DNA of 64,000 nucleotides. Source: Mesostigma viride (Eukaryota > Streptophyta > Mesostigmatophyceae > Mesostigmatales > Mesostigmataceae). The translations under genes and the position numbers were made by a program. Of this stretch, positions 19,905 to 46,970 are shown in pieces. The notes beneath the pieces are model-generated. The model did no database searches and was not told the origin of the DNA. It saw only the letters and a program-made list of their open reading frames with translations. The stretch covers positions 32,501 through 96,500 of the forward strand of contig RPFO01000930.1 in assembly GCA_009746045.1 (NCBI GenBank). Direction: 5' to 3'. Position 1 is the stretch's first letter, and each line of letters opens with the position of its first letter.

Positions 19905-20402
19905 GTGGCGCTCAAGGTCAAGAAAGATAGCCTGGACAAGGCCGCGAAAGCAGAGGCGGTCCTATTCAGGCAACTTCTGGCCGCGCGCAAGATTCACAGT
20001 AACAATATCGATACTTCGTACGAACAGAATGTGAAGAATGTGTCCGTGAACCACGACCGTGCCAAAAAGATAAAGGAAGAGCGCCTTAAAGAGTTCAACG
20101 ATCTTTGCCACACAATCAGCCTGAACTTACCGGCTGAGCTGGAGCCTCTGCTCCCCCTCCTACTCTCTACCGTGACCCGACCCAGGGAAACGCAGCTACC
20201 GGCGCACCGGGTGGATCCCGAAAAAGAGGCCTTTCTCACGGATACACTGAACGACGCAAGCGTGTCCGGATCGCAGTCCGGATCGCGAACTACTATCGAC
20301 TTAACCTCAGCATCTAACGATGGCGAAGACGAAAAACCCAGCACACCGAAGCGGGTCAAGCTGGAGGGGCCAGACGCCGTCGGCCCGCCAACCCCGGCAT
20401 GA
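19905..20402 (+). CDS. Coiled-coil protein with Myc-like NLS, upstream of the HUH gene
   Basis: 165 residues, no known domain. Residues 1-70 are Lys/Glu/Ala-rich and probably helical or coiled-coil. The C-terminal third is acidic and Ser/Thr-rich, with a possible SUMO-interacting motif (TIDLTSASND) and a basic PKRVKLE motif very like the c-Myc nuclear localisation signal. It overlaps the next frame (20320 on) by 83 bp in a different phase. It could be a separate protein or be joined to the next exon by unrecognised splicing. Nuclear location is inference from the motif. Confidence 0.5.
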   Translation: MALKVKKDSLDKAAKAEAVLFRQLLAARKIHSNNIDTSYEQNVKNVSVNHDRAKKIKEERLKEFNDLCHTISLNLPAELEPLLPLLLSTVTRPRETQLPAHRVDPEKEAFLTDTLNDASVSGSQSGSRTTIDLTSASNDGEDEKPSTPKRVKLEGPDAVGPPTPA

Positions 20403-21901
20403 GTATGAAGACGACGACGTCGCCGCCGACGAGCTTAACCCGCGCACCACACGGCACAGAAACTTCATTATAAGCGATGAATCGAGCGGCGACTCAGAAA
20501 ATGTGGTGGAGAGCGAGGACAGTGACAAAGGCGAGGATTCAGAGGAAGGGGAGTGTCAAAATGAAGAAAAAGAAGAAACTGAGGTGACCCAGCAGTACCA
20601 CCTGCACCCGGCTTATGCCGAGCAGAGGGAGCACGACAGGGCACAACCTGCACCAACTAATGGATACCCGTGCGACTGCTGCAATCGGATATTCACAACA
20701 CCAGGGCGACGCAGACAGCACCTAAGCCAGCGAAGCCAGAAAAAAAGAGTAAGTTTCTTGGTGGTTCGTGTGGACGCTATTCTTGCATTTTGACCTTTTG
20801 CTTAATGCGTTATATCCATGCTAATTACATTTCGGCTTTCTGCTATCTGTTATGCTGGGATTTTGCAGGAAGGCGAGGGAGAAAGCAGAGAGGAAGGAAG
20901 CGCAGAAGAAGGCAGCACAAGGCGATGCCCAGCAAGCCAAGCAGCCGTCTGCCCCTGCCGAGGAGGCCCCCGGCGGAAGCGAGGAGGAGTATATCCCCGT
21001 GATGGGCGACAAGGCCACCACGGAGAAAAAGCCGAAATGGGCATCCTACCTCATCACCGTGACAGCTACAAGCAGGGATCTGAGCGAGGAGGAGCGACGT
21101 GTGCTCGTCTCTTTTGCTCACCGGCACATCCGCAAGGGTATGGGAGTGCTAGAGACCGGTGTTTTTCAGGGGAAGAAACATTGCCATATCTTGGGTGAGA
21201 TAAACAGCACGTCAGCCCAAATGATCCAGAAAGTCCTGCGGCTAAAGCTGGGATGGGATGCCAAGTCTGATGACACGCACGTGCGCAGCATCAAAGTGCG
21301 CCAAGTATTGAAGTCGCACAAGGTCAATTTTTCTGGCTGCATAGGGTATCTGCTGAAATGCGAATGGGATGACGATTTCGAGTGTTTTTTCCAGAGGAAC
21401 TTGAGTGAGCAGGAGTTAGAGGAAGGCAGAACAGATTACTTGATGTACGGCAGCCCTTTGTTGAAGACGAGGCTGACACTGAATTCATACAATTTCATGG
21501 ATCGTTGCGTCGTATTTTACCAGAAACACCACCGCAAGCTGGGATCGCGGCCAAGGCTGCTGAACACGCTGGGAATGATGTTCCAAACTGGCCACTACTC
21601 AATCGACACAAAGTTTTTGTCTGGTGCAGGCATGGACTGGAAGAAAGCGCAATCATTGTTCGAGATCATGGCATGCCCCACCCTGAACGAGTACACAGCA
21701 TCGAGCGTAGGGGCACTGGTGGCAGCCGCCATATTTGCTCCGCGCGACCGCTACTTCGACCTCGGGGAGGAGGAGGCTAGCCTGCAGCCTGTCACTAAAA
21801 AATTGAAAAAAGAACCTGCCAAAATTGAGTCACCTGTTGCTGACGACGCGCAACCATCATTGTACCAACAAGTGGTGGACTTTGAGAATGAGATGAAGTA
21901 G
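20320..21901 (+). CDS. HUH endonuclease (Rep-like), two exons, no helicase
   Basis: Exon 1 (20320-20748) encodes an acidic region ending in a zinc-finger-like motif (YPCDCCNRIFTTPGRRRQHL). An intron starts GTAAGT at 20749 and ends TTTTGCAG at 20868. Keeping frame requires the next AG (exon 2 from 20873); otherwise a one-base change must be assumed. Exon 2, to 21901, has a Lys/Ala-rich linker and then the HUH domain: motif I ASYLITVTATS, motif II KKHCHILGEI (the H-U-H pair), motif III CIGYLLKCEWD with Tyr and Lys in YxxK spacing. About 170 further residues show no Walker A motif, so there is no SF3 helicase as in CRESS viruses and no Helitron-type helicase. The tail has KKLKKEP, a likely NLS. 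HUH enzymes nick DNA through a covalent Tyr-5'-phosphate. A transposase role is inferred. Confidence 0.72.
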
Positions 21902-23129
21902 AAATTGCCCATGGAGAGAAAACTCCTGCACAATTACGTGTGGTGACTGACAAGTTTAATGATGCCTGGCTAGACAGAATCATAGACAGTGATGATGGTC
22001 GTGATGAGATGATTTTGTGCGGGGACTATGTTGAAGTGACGTGAAGTTATGGTGATGATGGCTGTAACATGGGGATGAAATTAAGTGACCTAAAATATTT
22101 TTAATGCAATACTTGTTTGACTTGGATCATGACCCACACAATCATATCATAACTGTAACCTTATATGAATCTGGCATGGCAACATGAAATAAGCACATGT
22201 GCATTACACACAGCATAATGAATACACGCAAGTCCCCACGTTTTTTTTTTGGCAAATGCTACAACTTTACATTTTCAGCTCTTGCATTACCCTTGGTATC
22301 AAATTTTTTTGGCAGGGCTGCGTTAGGAAAAAAGCAGGACGTAAGTGTTTCAGCCGTGCAGTAACCCTTGATAGCAGCGTTTTTTTTTGGCAGGGCTGAC
22401 TTAGGCAAAAAACACAAGTCCTAAGCCAAAAGCAGATTTGCGTTATAAAGGAGGTTTGGCTTTGGACTTAGGTTTTTTTCATTACTTAGGTAAGTTTGAA
22501 AAAAAAAAGTCTGAAAGTCCGGGCAAAGGTGAATACAACAAAAAAAAGTAATTTTAATCATCCACGTAAGTTCATCAACGCGCATTTCGGAATGTAACCT
22601 AATTACTTCCTAACCTTACCCACGCGTTTAGACCAATGTCTCAACGTCCTATCTTACTTTGTCTTCCTTATATTACGGAGCGAAGTGGGCTATGGCTGTC
22701 GCCAGTTTTTGTATTGTCAACGGCTAAATAAGAGTTTAGGCGTGCCAACTGGTGGACAACTGCTATTTCCCCAAAGAATTGCGCTCCCTTGTGTTCGGCG
22801 CTGGCCTACAATAATACCAGTTTTTATGCTTGGCGACTGGCGAGGCTCGTGGACTCTCAATTCGATTATGGCGGTCTCTTGTCCGACATTGTGTTTATGT
22901 AGACATACTAAGGGCATTTTGGCTACAGGCAAGCGGGTGTTCTCCAGAATAGTACGTTCTGGCCGCGCTGGACCGAATTCTATGAACAAGTTTGGAAGGA
23001 GCAGCGTGTGAATTGGAATTATCTGTCCATGCCTTCTGGATGTGGTTTTCATGTAGATTGCACCGTTAGGGCCAGTTATTAATCGTGTGAGGACACACAT
23101 CGAGGTAGACGAAGCGTGTTTTAACAACA
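21902..23129. other. Spacer between the HUH locus and the K+ channel gene
   Basis: AT-rich and probably untranslated up to 22560, with long T and A runs; then unique sequence to the channel start. No gene recognised. The channel promoter should lie in the last few hundred bases, but I see no clear TATA box. Confidence 0.4.
22394..22428 (-). repeat. Right inverted-repeat arm of the HUH locus
   Basis: Inverted partner of 19230-19264. It lies among three direct repeats of a T-run-GGC(A/AGGGCTG) unit (about 22240, 22303, 22380). A direct-orientation relative of the left arm follows at about 22455-22490, so the 3' side can fold on itself. Confidence 0.6.
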
Positions 23130-39394
<16,265 letters not shown>

Positions 39395-40223
39395 TACTGC
39401 CATAATGAGATGAGACGTGGGACCAGCTCTTGTCTCGTGTGGGTGCAAAAGATGTCGGAAGTTATGTTGGCAATGTATAGCAAGAAACTGGTATCGCTCT
39501 TTGACGCTAGCGACAGCCACGTGGGGCGTAAAGGTGCCTGTGGACACACGCAAGGAAGGCTGCACGCCGGACAAGAGAAAGCAGACGCATCCGCTATAAG
39601 CCAAATGCTGACTTGTCAAATGGGACCTAAATGTGCTGGCATCTATTCAAACATAGTTATGCAAATTGCCTTTGCCTGATGGCATTTGCATATATTATAT
39701 ACTTGTCTCACTTAATAGCAATGAGAGATCCAGCGGACGCAGGCCAGAAATCTGAACCATGTTAGCGCAAGCCTAAACACAGCTGATCAATACACATAAC
39801 TGGAAAAAGATGCAGAATAAGCCAGTATAGCATCAGTAAGTAAGTAAGTAAGTACTTGCGTGTCATGCGCAAAGGCATGCCACAAAGTACTATGCTAATC
39901 TCATTAGAAAAATAATTACACAAAAGTTTAAACAAATATCGTCTGCATCATCCCCCAACCGTTAAGCACTAGATGGGGATGTAATCCTCATCCGAGCTGT
40001 CCTCTACTGTAATGGCAGACGAGGCGGTAGTGTAGCGGCTATCCTCAGGACCAATAACCTCCACCAATAGCATCAGGTTGTGGAGGTTAACAAGCAAGGT
40101 AGGGAAGGTGCGCATATCACCCGTCGCGGACGCAATCGTGTCATCTAGGGCCCCCTAGATGAGTACCCGTTAGACCCGTGAGACCCGTCGGCATTTTTGT
40201 ATACCTCCAGTTTTTAATAATGC
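39395..40223. other. Downstream of the channel gene, no gene recognised
   Basis: Unique sequence with a short AAGT tandem near 39835-39855. The segment 40050-40223 (ATCAGGTTGTGGAGG ... ATATCACCCGTC ... GACCCGT) is repeated in diverged form at 60225-60300 and 60920-60985, so it belongs to a dispersed repeat. Confidence 0.45.
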
Positions 40224-40300
40224 TCCGCAGCTCCCAACGGGACCGCATGTAATTACTTAATTGATTAATTAATTAATAAATACACATAGCTGTCGGCTAG
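40224..40300 (+). repeat. SINE-like 3' end with TTAA-type tail
   Basis: GCTCCGCAGCTCCCAACGGG followed by ATTA/TTGATTAA repeats, the same head and tail as the insertion at 13914-14099 but in the opposite window orientation. A second, shorter relative lies at about 40362-40425 (GGAGCCGCACGGAGCATCG). Confidence 0.6.
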
Positions 40301-40503
40301 GGCTTTCAGGAATCCCTGCTTCCTAAATCCTCTCACATTTAGTTACTTAAAATTAATCTCGTAGTCCTAAGTTGTGGAGCCGCACGGAGCATCGATCCGT
40401 ACGCCTTTTAATGATGATGGTGAAAGGCTGTAAGGCGAATTCTAATCTACCGGAGCTATCTAAGAGTGACTCTAATTTAATACTACTAAGTGTTTATGAA
40501 GCC

Positions 40504-40785
40504 GCACGCGGCAGGGCCGCCACCCGTGGACTTTTCGTGATAGACTCGGCATGGACATGTGCTACACTAGACGCGACGGGCTCACGCCCGGGCAGCCTCC
40601 TGGTTTGTCTGTAATATGGAGGCAGATGGTACGCAAGGATAGATGGCAAGTAGTGATGAAGGAGACCACCCCCAAGTCTGTGGGGGCTCCGCGTGTGACC
40701 GCGTATGGCATTCATAGCGATTCGGGCCGCGGTGCCCACACCCCTGTAACTAGGACCTAGATAGCTTACACCATCCATTCCATCC
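40504..40785 (+). mobile_element. 5'-truncated LINE 3' end
   Basis: Matches the last coding segment and 3' end of the LINE at 40786-43730 (compare 43298-43575): the same C-terminal coding (WTFRDRL, CYTRRDGL ...) and the same GGACCTAGATAGCTTA stretch. It is cut at CATTCCATCCC, where the next LINE fragment begins. Confidence 0.85.
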
Positions 40786-40788
40786 CTG

Positions 40789-43553
40789 GTCGCAACTACC
40801 TCGCTCTGCTGCTGGACGCCAACGCCACGCTACCACCGGGTACTGGCGGATGTCAGCACGCCCCCAACGGTACGGTCTCCAATGCCAACACCGAACTTTT
40901 TGCTGATTTGCTTACGACATGCGATTTGGTCACTGCCAACACCCGCTTTCCACATAGTCCAGATGCTTTGGTCACACACACCTCGCCAACTGGCACTGAA
41001 CGCTGCATTGACTATGTTGTAATGCGCAAGCGTCATCAAGGATCTGTACTAGCTGCTCGCTCGCATGTGATCCCCCTGATGCGCTCCGATCATCGCATCG
41101 TCACCGCCCGCATCCGCCTGCGATTCCCCTCGCCCTTTCGTAAGCGCGTGGCACCACCTGATTTGCGCACACTTCAGTTGCTCGAGAAATCTGACGACGC
41201 TCTGGAGGACTTCCCTGAAAAACGCGCCCACAAGCGCGCCGCAGAGGCGTTCGTCGATGCGCTGGACATCCCGGCCAGCCACGCCCAGCTGTTCGCTGCC
41301 GGCCCGGCATCGGCCCTTCGGCACCTCGCTGACAAGCTGCCCGCGGCCGGGGCCCTACTGCCCCCCGCCGCCCGCCCCGCTTCACCAGCCTGCACCGGCT
41401 CCCCGCCGTCATCCAGGCCCGGCAAGCCCTGCGCGACAACCGCGACCCCGCCCGCTACGCCCGCCTCAAAGCCGATTACCACTCGGCCATCCGGCAGGCG
41501 ACCAAGGAGCAGGAGGACCTTCATGTCCGCGAGTACTTCGCCCACCTCAAGGACCAGCACGGCAAGTACGCCTGGACCCGCCTGCGTCACGCCCAACGGC
41601 CCGCCGGCGGCGCGCAGCCGGCGCCGCGGACGCTCTCTGGCTCACCGCAGCAGCAGCTCGACCAGTGGTATTCCTCCCAGTCCCGGCTGCTCGGCGCCCC
41701 CCGCCGCCTCCGCCGCTTGGCCCTCTGGCGGCCGCACGCCTGGCAGTAGCACCGGCGGACGTCCCTGCGCCGCCCACGCCGCCCGCCGCTGAGCAGGACT
41801 ACACGTACCCAGCCCTGACGGAACCCCTGGCCCACCCCAACGAGCTCCCGCCGTTCACCGAGCTCGAGCTGAGCACCGCCGCCAAGCAACTCCGCTTCTA
41901 TGCTGCCGTTGGACCTGACCAGCTCCCAGCCCCGGTGATTAAGCTGACGGCGCTCACGGGGTTCCTGCTTGACGTCTGCAACCGGATCCTGCTTGCCGAC
42001 GCGCCGCCGATTCCTGAGTGGCAGCACAGCTACCGTATTATGCTGTACAAAAACAAAGGTTCCCCTGACGACCCCGCCAACTACAGAGGAGTCTGCATCC
42101 AGAGCGCCGCACTTAAGTTGTTCATGCGCATGATCCTCAACCGCCTTCGTTCTGCTCTCGACTGTCACCTTGGGGAAAGTCAAATGGGCTTCCGTCCTGG
42201 GCGCAACACCGTCATGGCCATCTTCGTCGCGCGTCGCCTCTTCGAGGAAATCGCTCTCCTGCAACCTGGTGAGTTTCCCGCCATCCTGATCTTCGTCGAC
42301 TTCATCAAGGCTTTTGATTCTGTCCTCTGGGACGCTCTATGGGCTGTACTTGCTCGCGCTCGCGTCCCCACTCCCCTGATTACCGTCATCCGCACGCTGT
42401 ATGAGGGGTCGACCACTTCGGTGCGCACTCAACACGGCATTACCCCGCCCTGCCCACTGCAGACCGGCGTCTGGCAGGGTTGCGTCCTGTCGCCGTACCT
42501 GTTTATTATTGTAGTGGATTATGTTATGCGCCAGGCACGTGCTCGCTTTGCTAGCATTGCAGGCCGTGCCCCTGGCCTAGCGATCACGAACGAGCTTGGG
42601 GAAGGGGGGCCGACTAACAAGCAGAATTTACTAGCTGACCTCATTTATGCCGACGACATCACGCTCATCGAGAAGCCGGAGTCTGCCCAACTTTGGCTGG
42701 ACTGCCTGGCTCTCGAGGCTCGGGCGGTTGGTCTAGAAATCAGCCCCAAAACGGAGGCCCTGGCCCTCGGCATGGCAGGGCCCCCACCCACACTCCGCCT
42801 CTTAGACGATGCCGAGGTCAACTACCCGGACTTCAGGCCGCTTCAAGCTGCTCGGCAGTTGGCTTCCCGACTGCGAGGACGACATGACGACACGGATCGG
42901 CATGGCGTGGGCGCACCTCCATGACCACCGCCGCTGGTGGAGCAACCCCGCCCTACCCCGGATCGTCAAGCGTGACCTCTTCAAGGTCGTCATTCTGACG
43001 ATCCTGACCTACGGCGCCAAGACGTGGACACTGATGCAGGAGCTGGAGCAACGACTCGACGGCGCCGTCACCAAGATGCTGCGCAAGGCCCTTAACATCC
43101 CCTTTGGTTTGCACATTAGTAATGAGGATTTGTACGCTGATTTGCCCTATGTTTCCCACATTAATTATTAGGCACAGGCGCCTGGGCCTAGCCGGGCACC
43201 TGGCCCGCACAGATCAGGTAGATACATCAGATAGACTAGCTGGCACCAAGCCCGCCCAGCCTGGGCGATATGTCCTCACCTGGCGTGCCCCCGGCCGCGC
43301 GCGGCAGGGCCGCCACCCGTGGACTTTTCGTGATAGACTCGGCATGGACATGTGCTACACTAGACGTGACGGGCTCACCCCCGGGCAGCCTCCTGGTTTG
43401 TCTGTAATATGGAGGCAGATGGTGCGCAAGGATAGATGGCAAGTAGTGATGAAGGAGACCACCCCCAAGCCTGTGGGGGCTCCGCGTGTGACCAAGTATG
43501 GCATTCATAGCGATTCGGGCCGCGGTGCCCACACCCCTGTAACTAGGACCTAG
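40789..43553 (+). pseudogene. LINE ORF2: endonuclease C-terminus, reverse transcriptase, C-terminal domain
   Basis: Endonuclease portion at 40789-41120 with LLDANA, TRFPHS, CIDYV and the terminal SDHRIV motif of APE-type nucleases. RT at about 41800-42760: YRIMLYKNKG, the QMGFRPGRNT region, motif A IFVDFIKAFDSV, VWQGCVLSP, catalytic YADD (about 42648), then the thumb-like KLLGSWLPDC and ILTYGAKTW. It ends with RHRRLGLAGHLAR and a basic tail. At least three frame changes occur (endonuclease in one frame, linker around 41380-41700 in a second, RT in a third, C-terminus shifted near 42840 and 43160). It is therefore dead as a coding unit. Confidence 0.85.
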
Positions 43554-43564
43554 ATAGCTTATAC

Positions 43565-43730
43565 CATCCATTCCATCCCCTGTTCCGCTCCCACTGAGGG
43601 CTTATGCTCACGTGACGCAGTCACGTGTCTATTAATTAATTAATTAATCCATTCCATCCCATGTTCCCCTCCCACTGAGGACTTATGCTCACGTGACGCA
43701 GTCACGTGTCTATTAATTAATTGATTAATT
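43565..43730 (+). repeat. Duplicated LINE 3' tail
   Basis: Two consecutive copies of a unit of about 83 bp (CCATTCCATCCC ... CTTATGCTCACGTGACGCAG ... ATTAATTAATT). Each contains the hairpin and ends in ATTA repeats. Confidence 0.85.
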
Positions 43731-44008
43731 ATGAAGTCTGATTAGATGAGTGAATCCAAACAAAGAAATATATGATCAACTACTCGAAAACGCGGAAAAG
43801 ATAACGGCAGGCTCGAGCTACCATGGTCCGGATTCTCCCCGGATTTCTGGCCTGCGCTGGTTGTCTCCTTGATATGATCAAGCATGCTGTTTCCGGCCCC
43901 ACCGTCTAGGTCATCTAGTCGCTCTACACGTAAGCCAGCAATAATTTCAATGCACAAGGCTACACATTTCCATCACCATTCATCTTCATCATCCTGAACG
44001 ACTCGAAC
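43731..44008. other. Flank of the tandem TG...CA elements
   Basis: The segment 43775-43860 (CTCGAAAACGCGG ... GATAACGGCAGGCTCGAGC) recurs at 46516-46605 directly after the tandem element. The elements therefore landed in one member of a pre-existing repeat pair. Confidence 0.6.
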
Positions 44009-45432
44009 TGTCGCGTCCGTGATCTATCACGTCCGCAATTCAGATTTTAGCGTAATTCTGACGTCCGCAGCCTTGTGCGGGTTGCTATACCGCGGCCCGG
44101 TACTGACGCCGCGGATCTCAATTGTACTCACGCGCCAAGTCCGCTGAATTTGCTGACGGAACTTTTGGGCGGACCTGAATTTCACTGACATTCGTCACAA
44201 GGGCAGTTTGCCGAATGCTGGTACGCAGCAAGCCGGCGAGGCACTGAGCAGATGTGCAATTTCAGGATTTCAACGTGGGACACCAGACACAAATGCAAGG
44301 AAGCCCCAGGCGGTGCCTGGCATAGCCGACAGATTTGCCCTTGTATATTTGTGTTCGCTTGACAGATAAAGCTTGAAGTTTAGCTTGTCGGAAATTAGAC
44401 AATGTTATGATTGGCTGATGTCTAAAGTGGCGCTAGTGGCGCCAGCCGCCAGGTTGAGCTTTGAGCAGTATAGAAGGATGAGCAACGAACCATGGTGGTC
44501 GTTGTTCGTCCGTTTCTCTCCCTCACAACTGGTTTGTTGTCTTCATGGGGTGAAATAGTTCGAGCAGCCCGGAGCAGCCCCCGTGAGTGGTTGCATGCAG
44601 TCAGTTGCCATGAGGATGGACTGACGGATATGACAATGTATTGGTTTTGTTAAGAATGTGTGTAAGACTGAGAACGAGACAAGGGACAGGGCCTTCGGGC
44701 ACCCTGGTCGTCGTTGGCAAGAATGCCAGTAGGAACTAGGTCGGGAACACACGCGCACTGCCGCCACAAGGGGCCTGCAGTGGCGTCAACCAAGGGACCT
44801 CACAGCTGCTCTTATAACTACAACATTACAACTCGACACTCTTTGTAATTCGTCATGTATCTCATTGGAATTGAAATGTCTTTTGGTTGCTTTAATGATA
44901 AAGCATGGTCTCAAGAATCGGCTGGTTGGGCCGGATTGCCTGTCATGAAGGTGGCGGTGCCATAAAGGACCGCACCTTTCATTCTCATTTTAAACGGACG
45001 AACAACCCATGATGGGTTCAGTCCGGCCAGCCTGGATGTTCCTCCTGCTTCACCCAGGGAAGCACAAGGAAAGGTTATTGCTTAGCCTTCAAAAGCATCT
45101 GAAGAGGTTAGGCTTTTCCCGGTAAAAAGCCATTGAAGGGGTTATTGCTAAGCCTTTAAAAGCATGCATGTTAAGGTTGTTGCTGATCCTGGAAAAGCAT
45201 CTTGGAGCAGCTGGATTTTTTTTTTCTTTTTGCTGCTGCCTGGAATGACGCCCTCTTTGGGCTTCCTTCTTTAGTGTGAGATGCCTTTCTTTCACTTTTT
45301 GCTCTCACGTTGTTGTGAGCTAAATAGTGGGGGGGGAGGTGGCATATCTCACACATGATTACTGCTGATAGTGGATGCATTCCAAGTAGCGGTAATGACC
45401 AGTCCAGGATGATATGGCACGCAAACGCGACA
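44009..45432 (+). mobile_element. TG...CA element copy A (1424 bp)
   Basis: Starts TGTCGCGTCCGTG and ends GCAAACGCGACA, giving 8-bp inverted termini TGTCGCGT. It is preceded by GAAC. It carries no recognisable transposase; the repeated 74-codon minus-strand frame has no domain. It could be a solo LTR or a non-autonomous DNA transposon (termini fit the TGTNR rule of Ginger elements). Confidence 0.75.
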
Positions 45433-45434
45433 GC

Positions 45435-46515
45435 TGTCGCGTCCGTGATCTATCACGTCCGCAATTCAGATTTTAGCGTAATTCTGACGTCCGCAGCCTT
45501 GTGCGGGTTGCTATACCGCGGCCCGGTACTGACGCCGCGGATCTCAATTGTACTCACGCGCCAAGTCCGCTGAATTTGCTGACGGAACTTTTGGGCGGAC
45601 CTGAATTTCACTGACATTCGTCACAAGGGCAGTTTGCCGAATGCTGGTACGCAGCAAGCCGGCGAGGCACTGAGCAGATGTGCAATTTCAGGATTTCAAC
45701 GTGGGACACCAGACACAAATGCAAGGAAGCCCCAGGCGGTGCCTGGCATAGCCGACAGATTTGCCCTTGTATATTTGTGTTCGCTTGACAGATAAAGCTT
45801 GAAGTTTAGCTTGTCGGAAATTAGACAATGTTATGATTGGCTGATGTCTAAAGTGGCGCTAGTGGCGCCAGCCGCCAGGCTTGAGCTTTGAGCAGTATAG
45901 AAGGATGAGCAACGAACCATGGTGGTCGTTGTTCGTCCGTTTCTCTCCCTCACAACTGGTTTGTTGTCTTCATGGGGTGAAATAGTTCGAGCAGCCCGGA
46001 GCAGCCCCCGTGAGTGGTTGCATGCAGTCAGTTGCCATGAGGATGGACTGACGGATATGACAATGTATTGGTTTTGTTAAGAATGTGTGTAAGACTGAGA
46101 ACGAGACAAGGGACAGGGCCTTCGGGCACCCTGGTCGTCGTTGGCAAGAATGCCAGTAGGAACTAGGTCGGGAACACACGCGCACTGCCGCCACAAGGGG
46201 CCTGCAGTGGCGTCAACCAAGGGACCTCACAGCTGCTCTTATAACTACAACATTACAACTCGACACTCTTTGTAATTCGTCATGTATCTCATTGGAATTG
46301 AAATGTCTTTTGGTTGCTTTAATGATAAAGCATGGTCTCAAGAATCGGCTGGTTGGGCCGGATTGCCTGTCATGAAGGTGGCGGTGCCATAAAGGACCGC
46401 ACCTTTCATTCTCATTTTAAGGTGGCATATCTCACACATGATTACTGCTGATAGTGGATGCATTCCAAGTAGCGGTAATGACCAGTCCAGGATGATATGG
46501 CACGCAAACGCGACA
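45435..46515 (+). mobile_element. TG...CA element copy B (internally deleted)
   Basis: Same ends as copy A, separated from it by two bases (GC). It lacks about 340 bp present in copy A near the 3' side. It is followed by GAAC (46516-46519), equal to the GAAC before copy A (44005-44008), so the pair shares one 4-bp target duplication. Confidence 0.78.
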
Positions 46516-46649
46516 GAACACGCGGACAAGATAACGGCAGGCTCGAGCTACCATGGTCCGGATTATCCCGATTACTGGCCTGCGCTGGTTGTCTCCTTGA
46601 TATTTTCTCTAGATTTTCATGCATATATTTGAAGATGTGTACCAATTAA
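46516..46649. other. Right flank of the tandem element
   Basis: Second member of the GATAACGGCAGGCTCGAGC repeat pair (compare 43775-43860), then AT-rich sequence. Confidence 0.5.
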
Positions 46650-46970
46650 CATATAGCGGTGCGGGCCGCGGCAGGCGCCGGCCCGCACCGAAATCCTACA
46701 ACTCGAAGTCAGGTAATTCCATTCCAATCCATCACCCTGCCTTTCAAGGCAACGAGAGATCTAGAAGGGGGTGGTCCCTGCCCCATTCTTGTTGTGCATC
46801 AATCAGGAACTACCGACTACAGACCACCTACTCAAAAAGTTGGTACGCTGCGACTCTCCCAATTGAGACGCATGAGTGAGTGAATGGATTAATTTCATTC
46901 CACCACCGTTTCATCGCAGGATCTATGCTCATGCGACGCACTCACTGCGTGGTTTTAATTAATTACTTGA
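46650..46970 (+). mobile_element. Diverged LINE or SINE 3' end with strong hairpin
   Basis: It holds a 12-bp perfect stem CGGTGCGGGCCG / CGGCCCGCACCG (46657-46690). Near the end is a stretch resembling the LINE tail (CATTCCACC ... CTATGCTCATGCGACGCAC ... TTTTAATTAATTA), here diverged from the 43565 family. Confidence 0.5.

Larger units (their letters stand above)
19230..22428 (+). mobile_element. Candidate HUH-endonuclease transposon (Replitron-like)
   Basis: A HUH endonuclease gene without helicase, plus upstream reading frames, lies between imperfect inverted repeats of about 34 bp (19230-19264 and 22394-22428). This could be an integrated transposon of the Replitron type, a group of eukaryotic HUH elements described from green algae, or a fixed relic of a Rep-encoding replicon. 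The limits are provisional: I found no target duplication and cannot prove that the inverted repeats are the true ends. Confidence 0.5.
40786..43730 (+). mobile_element. Non-LTR retrotransposon (LINE) with APE endonuclease and RT, 5' truncated
   Basis: It begins inside the endonuclease and runs to a (TTAATTAA)-type tail that is duplicated. The 3' untranslated part has a perfect 8-bp-stem hairpin, CACGTGACGCAGTCACGTG. A simple-repeat tail and short 3' UTR are features of RTE-like clades, but the clade is not established here. 3' fragments of the same family are at 40504-40785 and 55725-56296. Confidence 0.85.

Noticed and set aside
20852-21198. Alternative frames within the HUH exon start
   Set aside because: Only the frame continuing to 21901 carries motifs I-III; the others are shadows or intron read-through.
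40908-41792. 294-codon frame read as a single protein
   Set aside because: Only its first part (to about 41120, endonuclease) is real; the rest is a Pro/Ala/Arg-rich out-of-frame reading of the LINE linker region.
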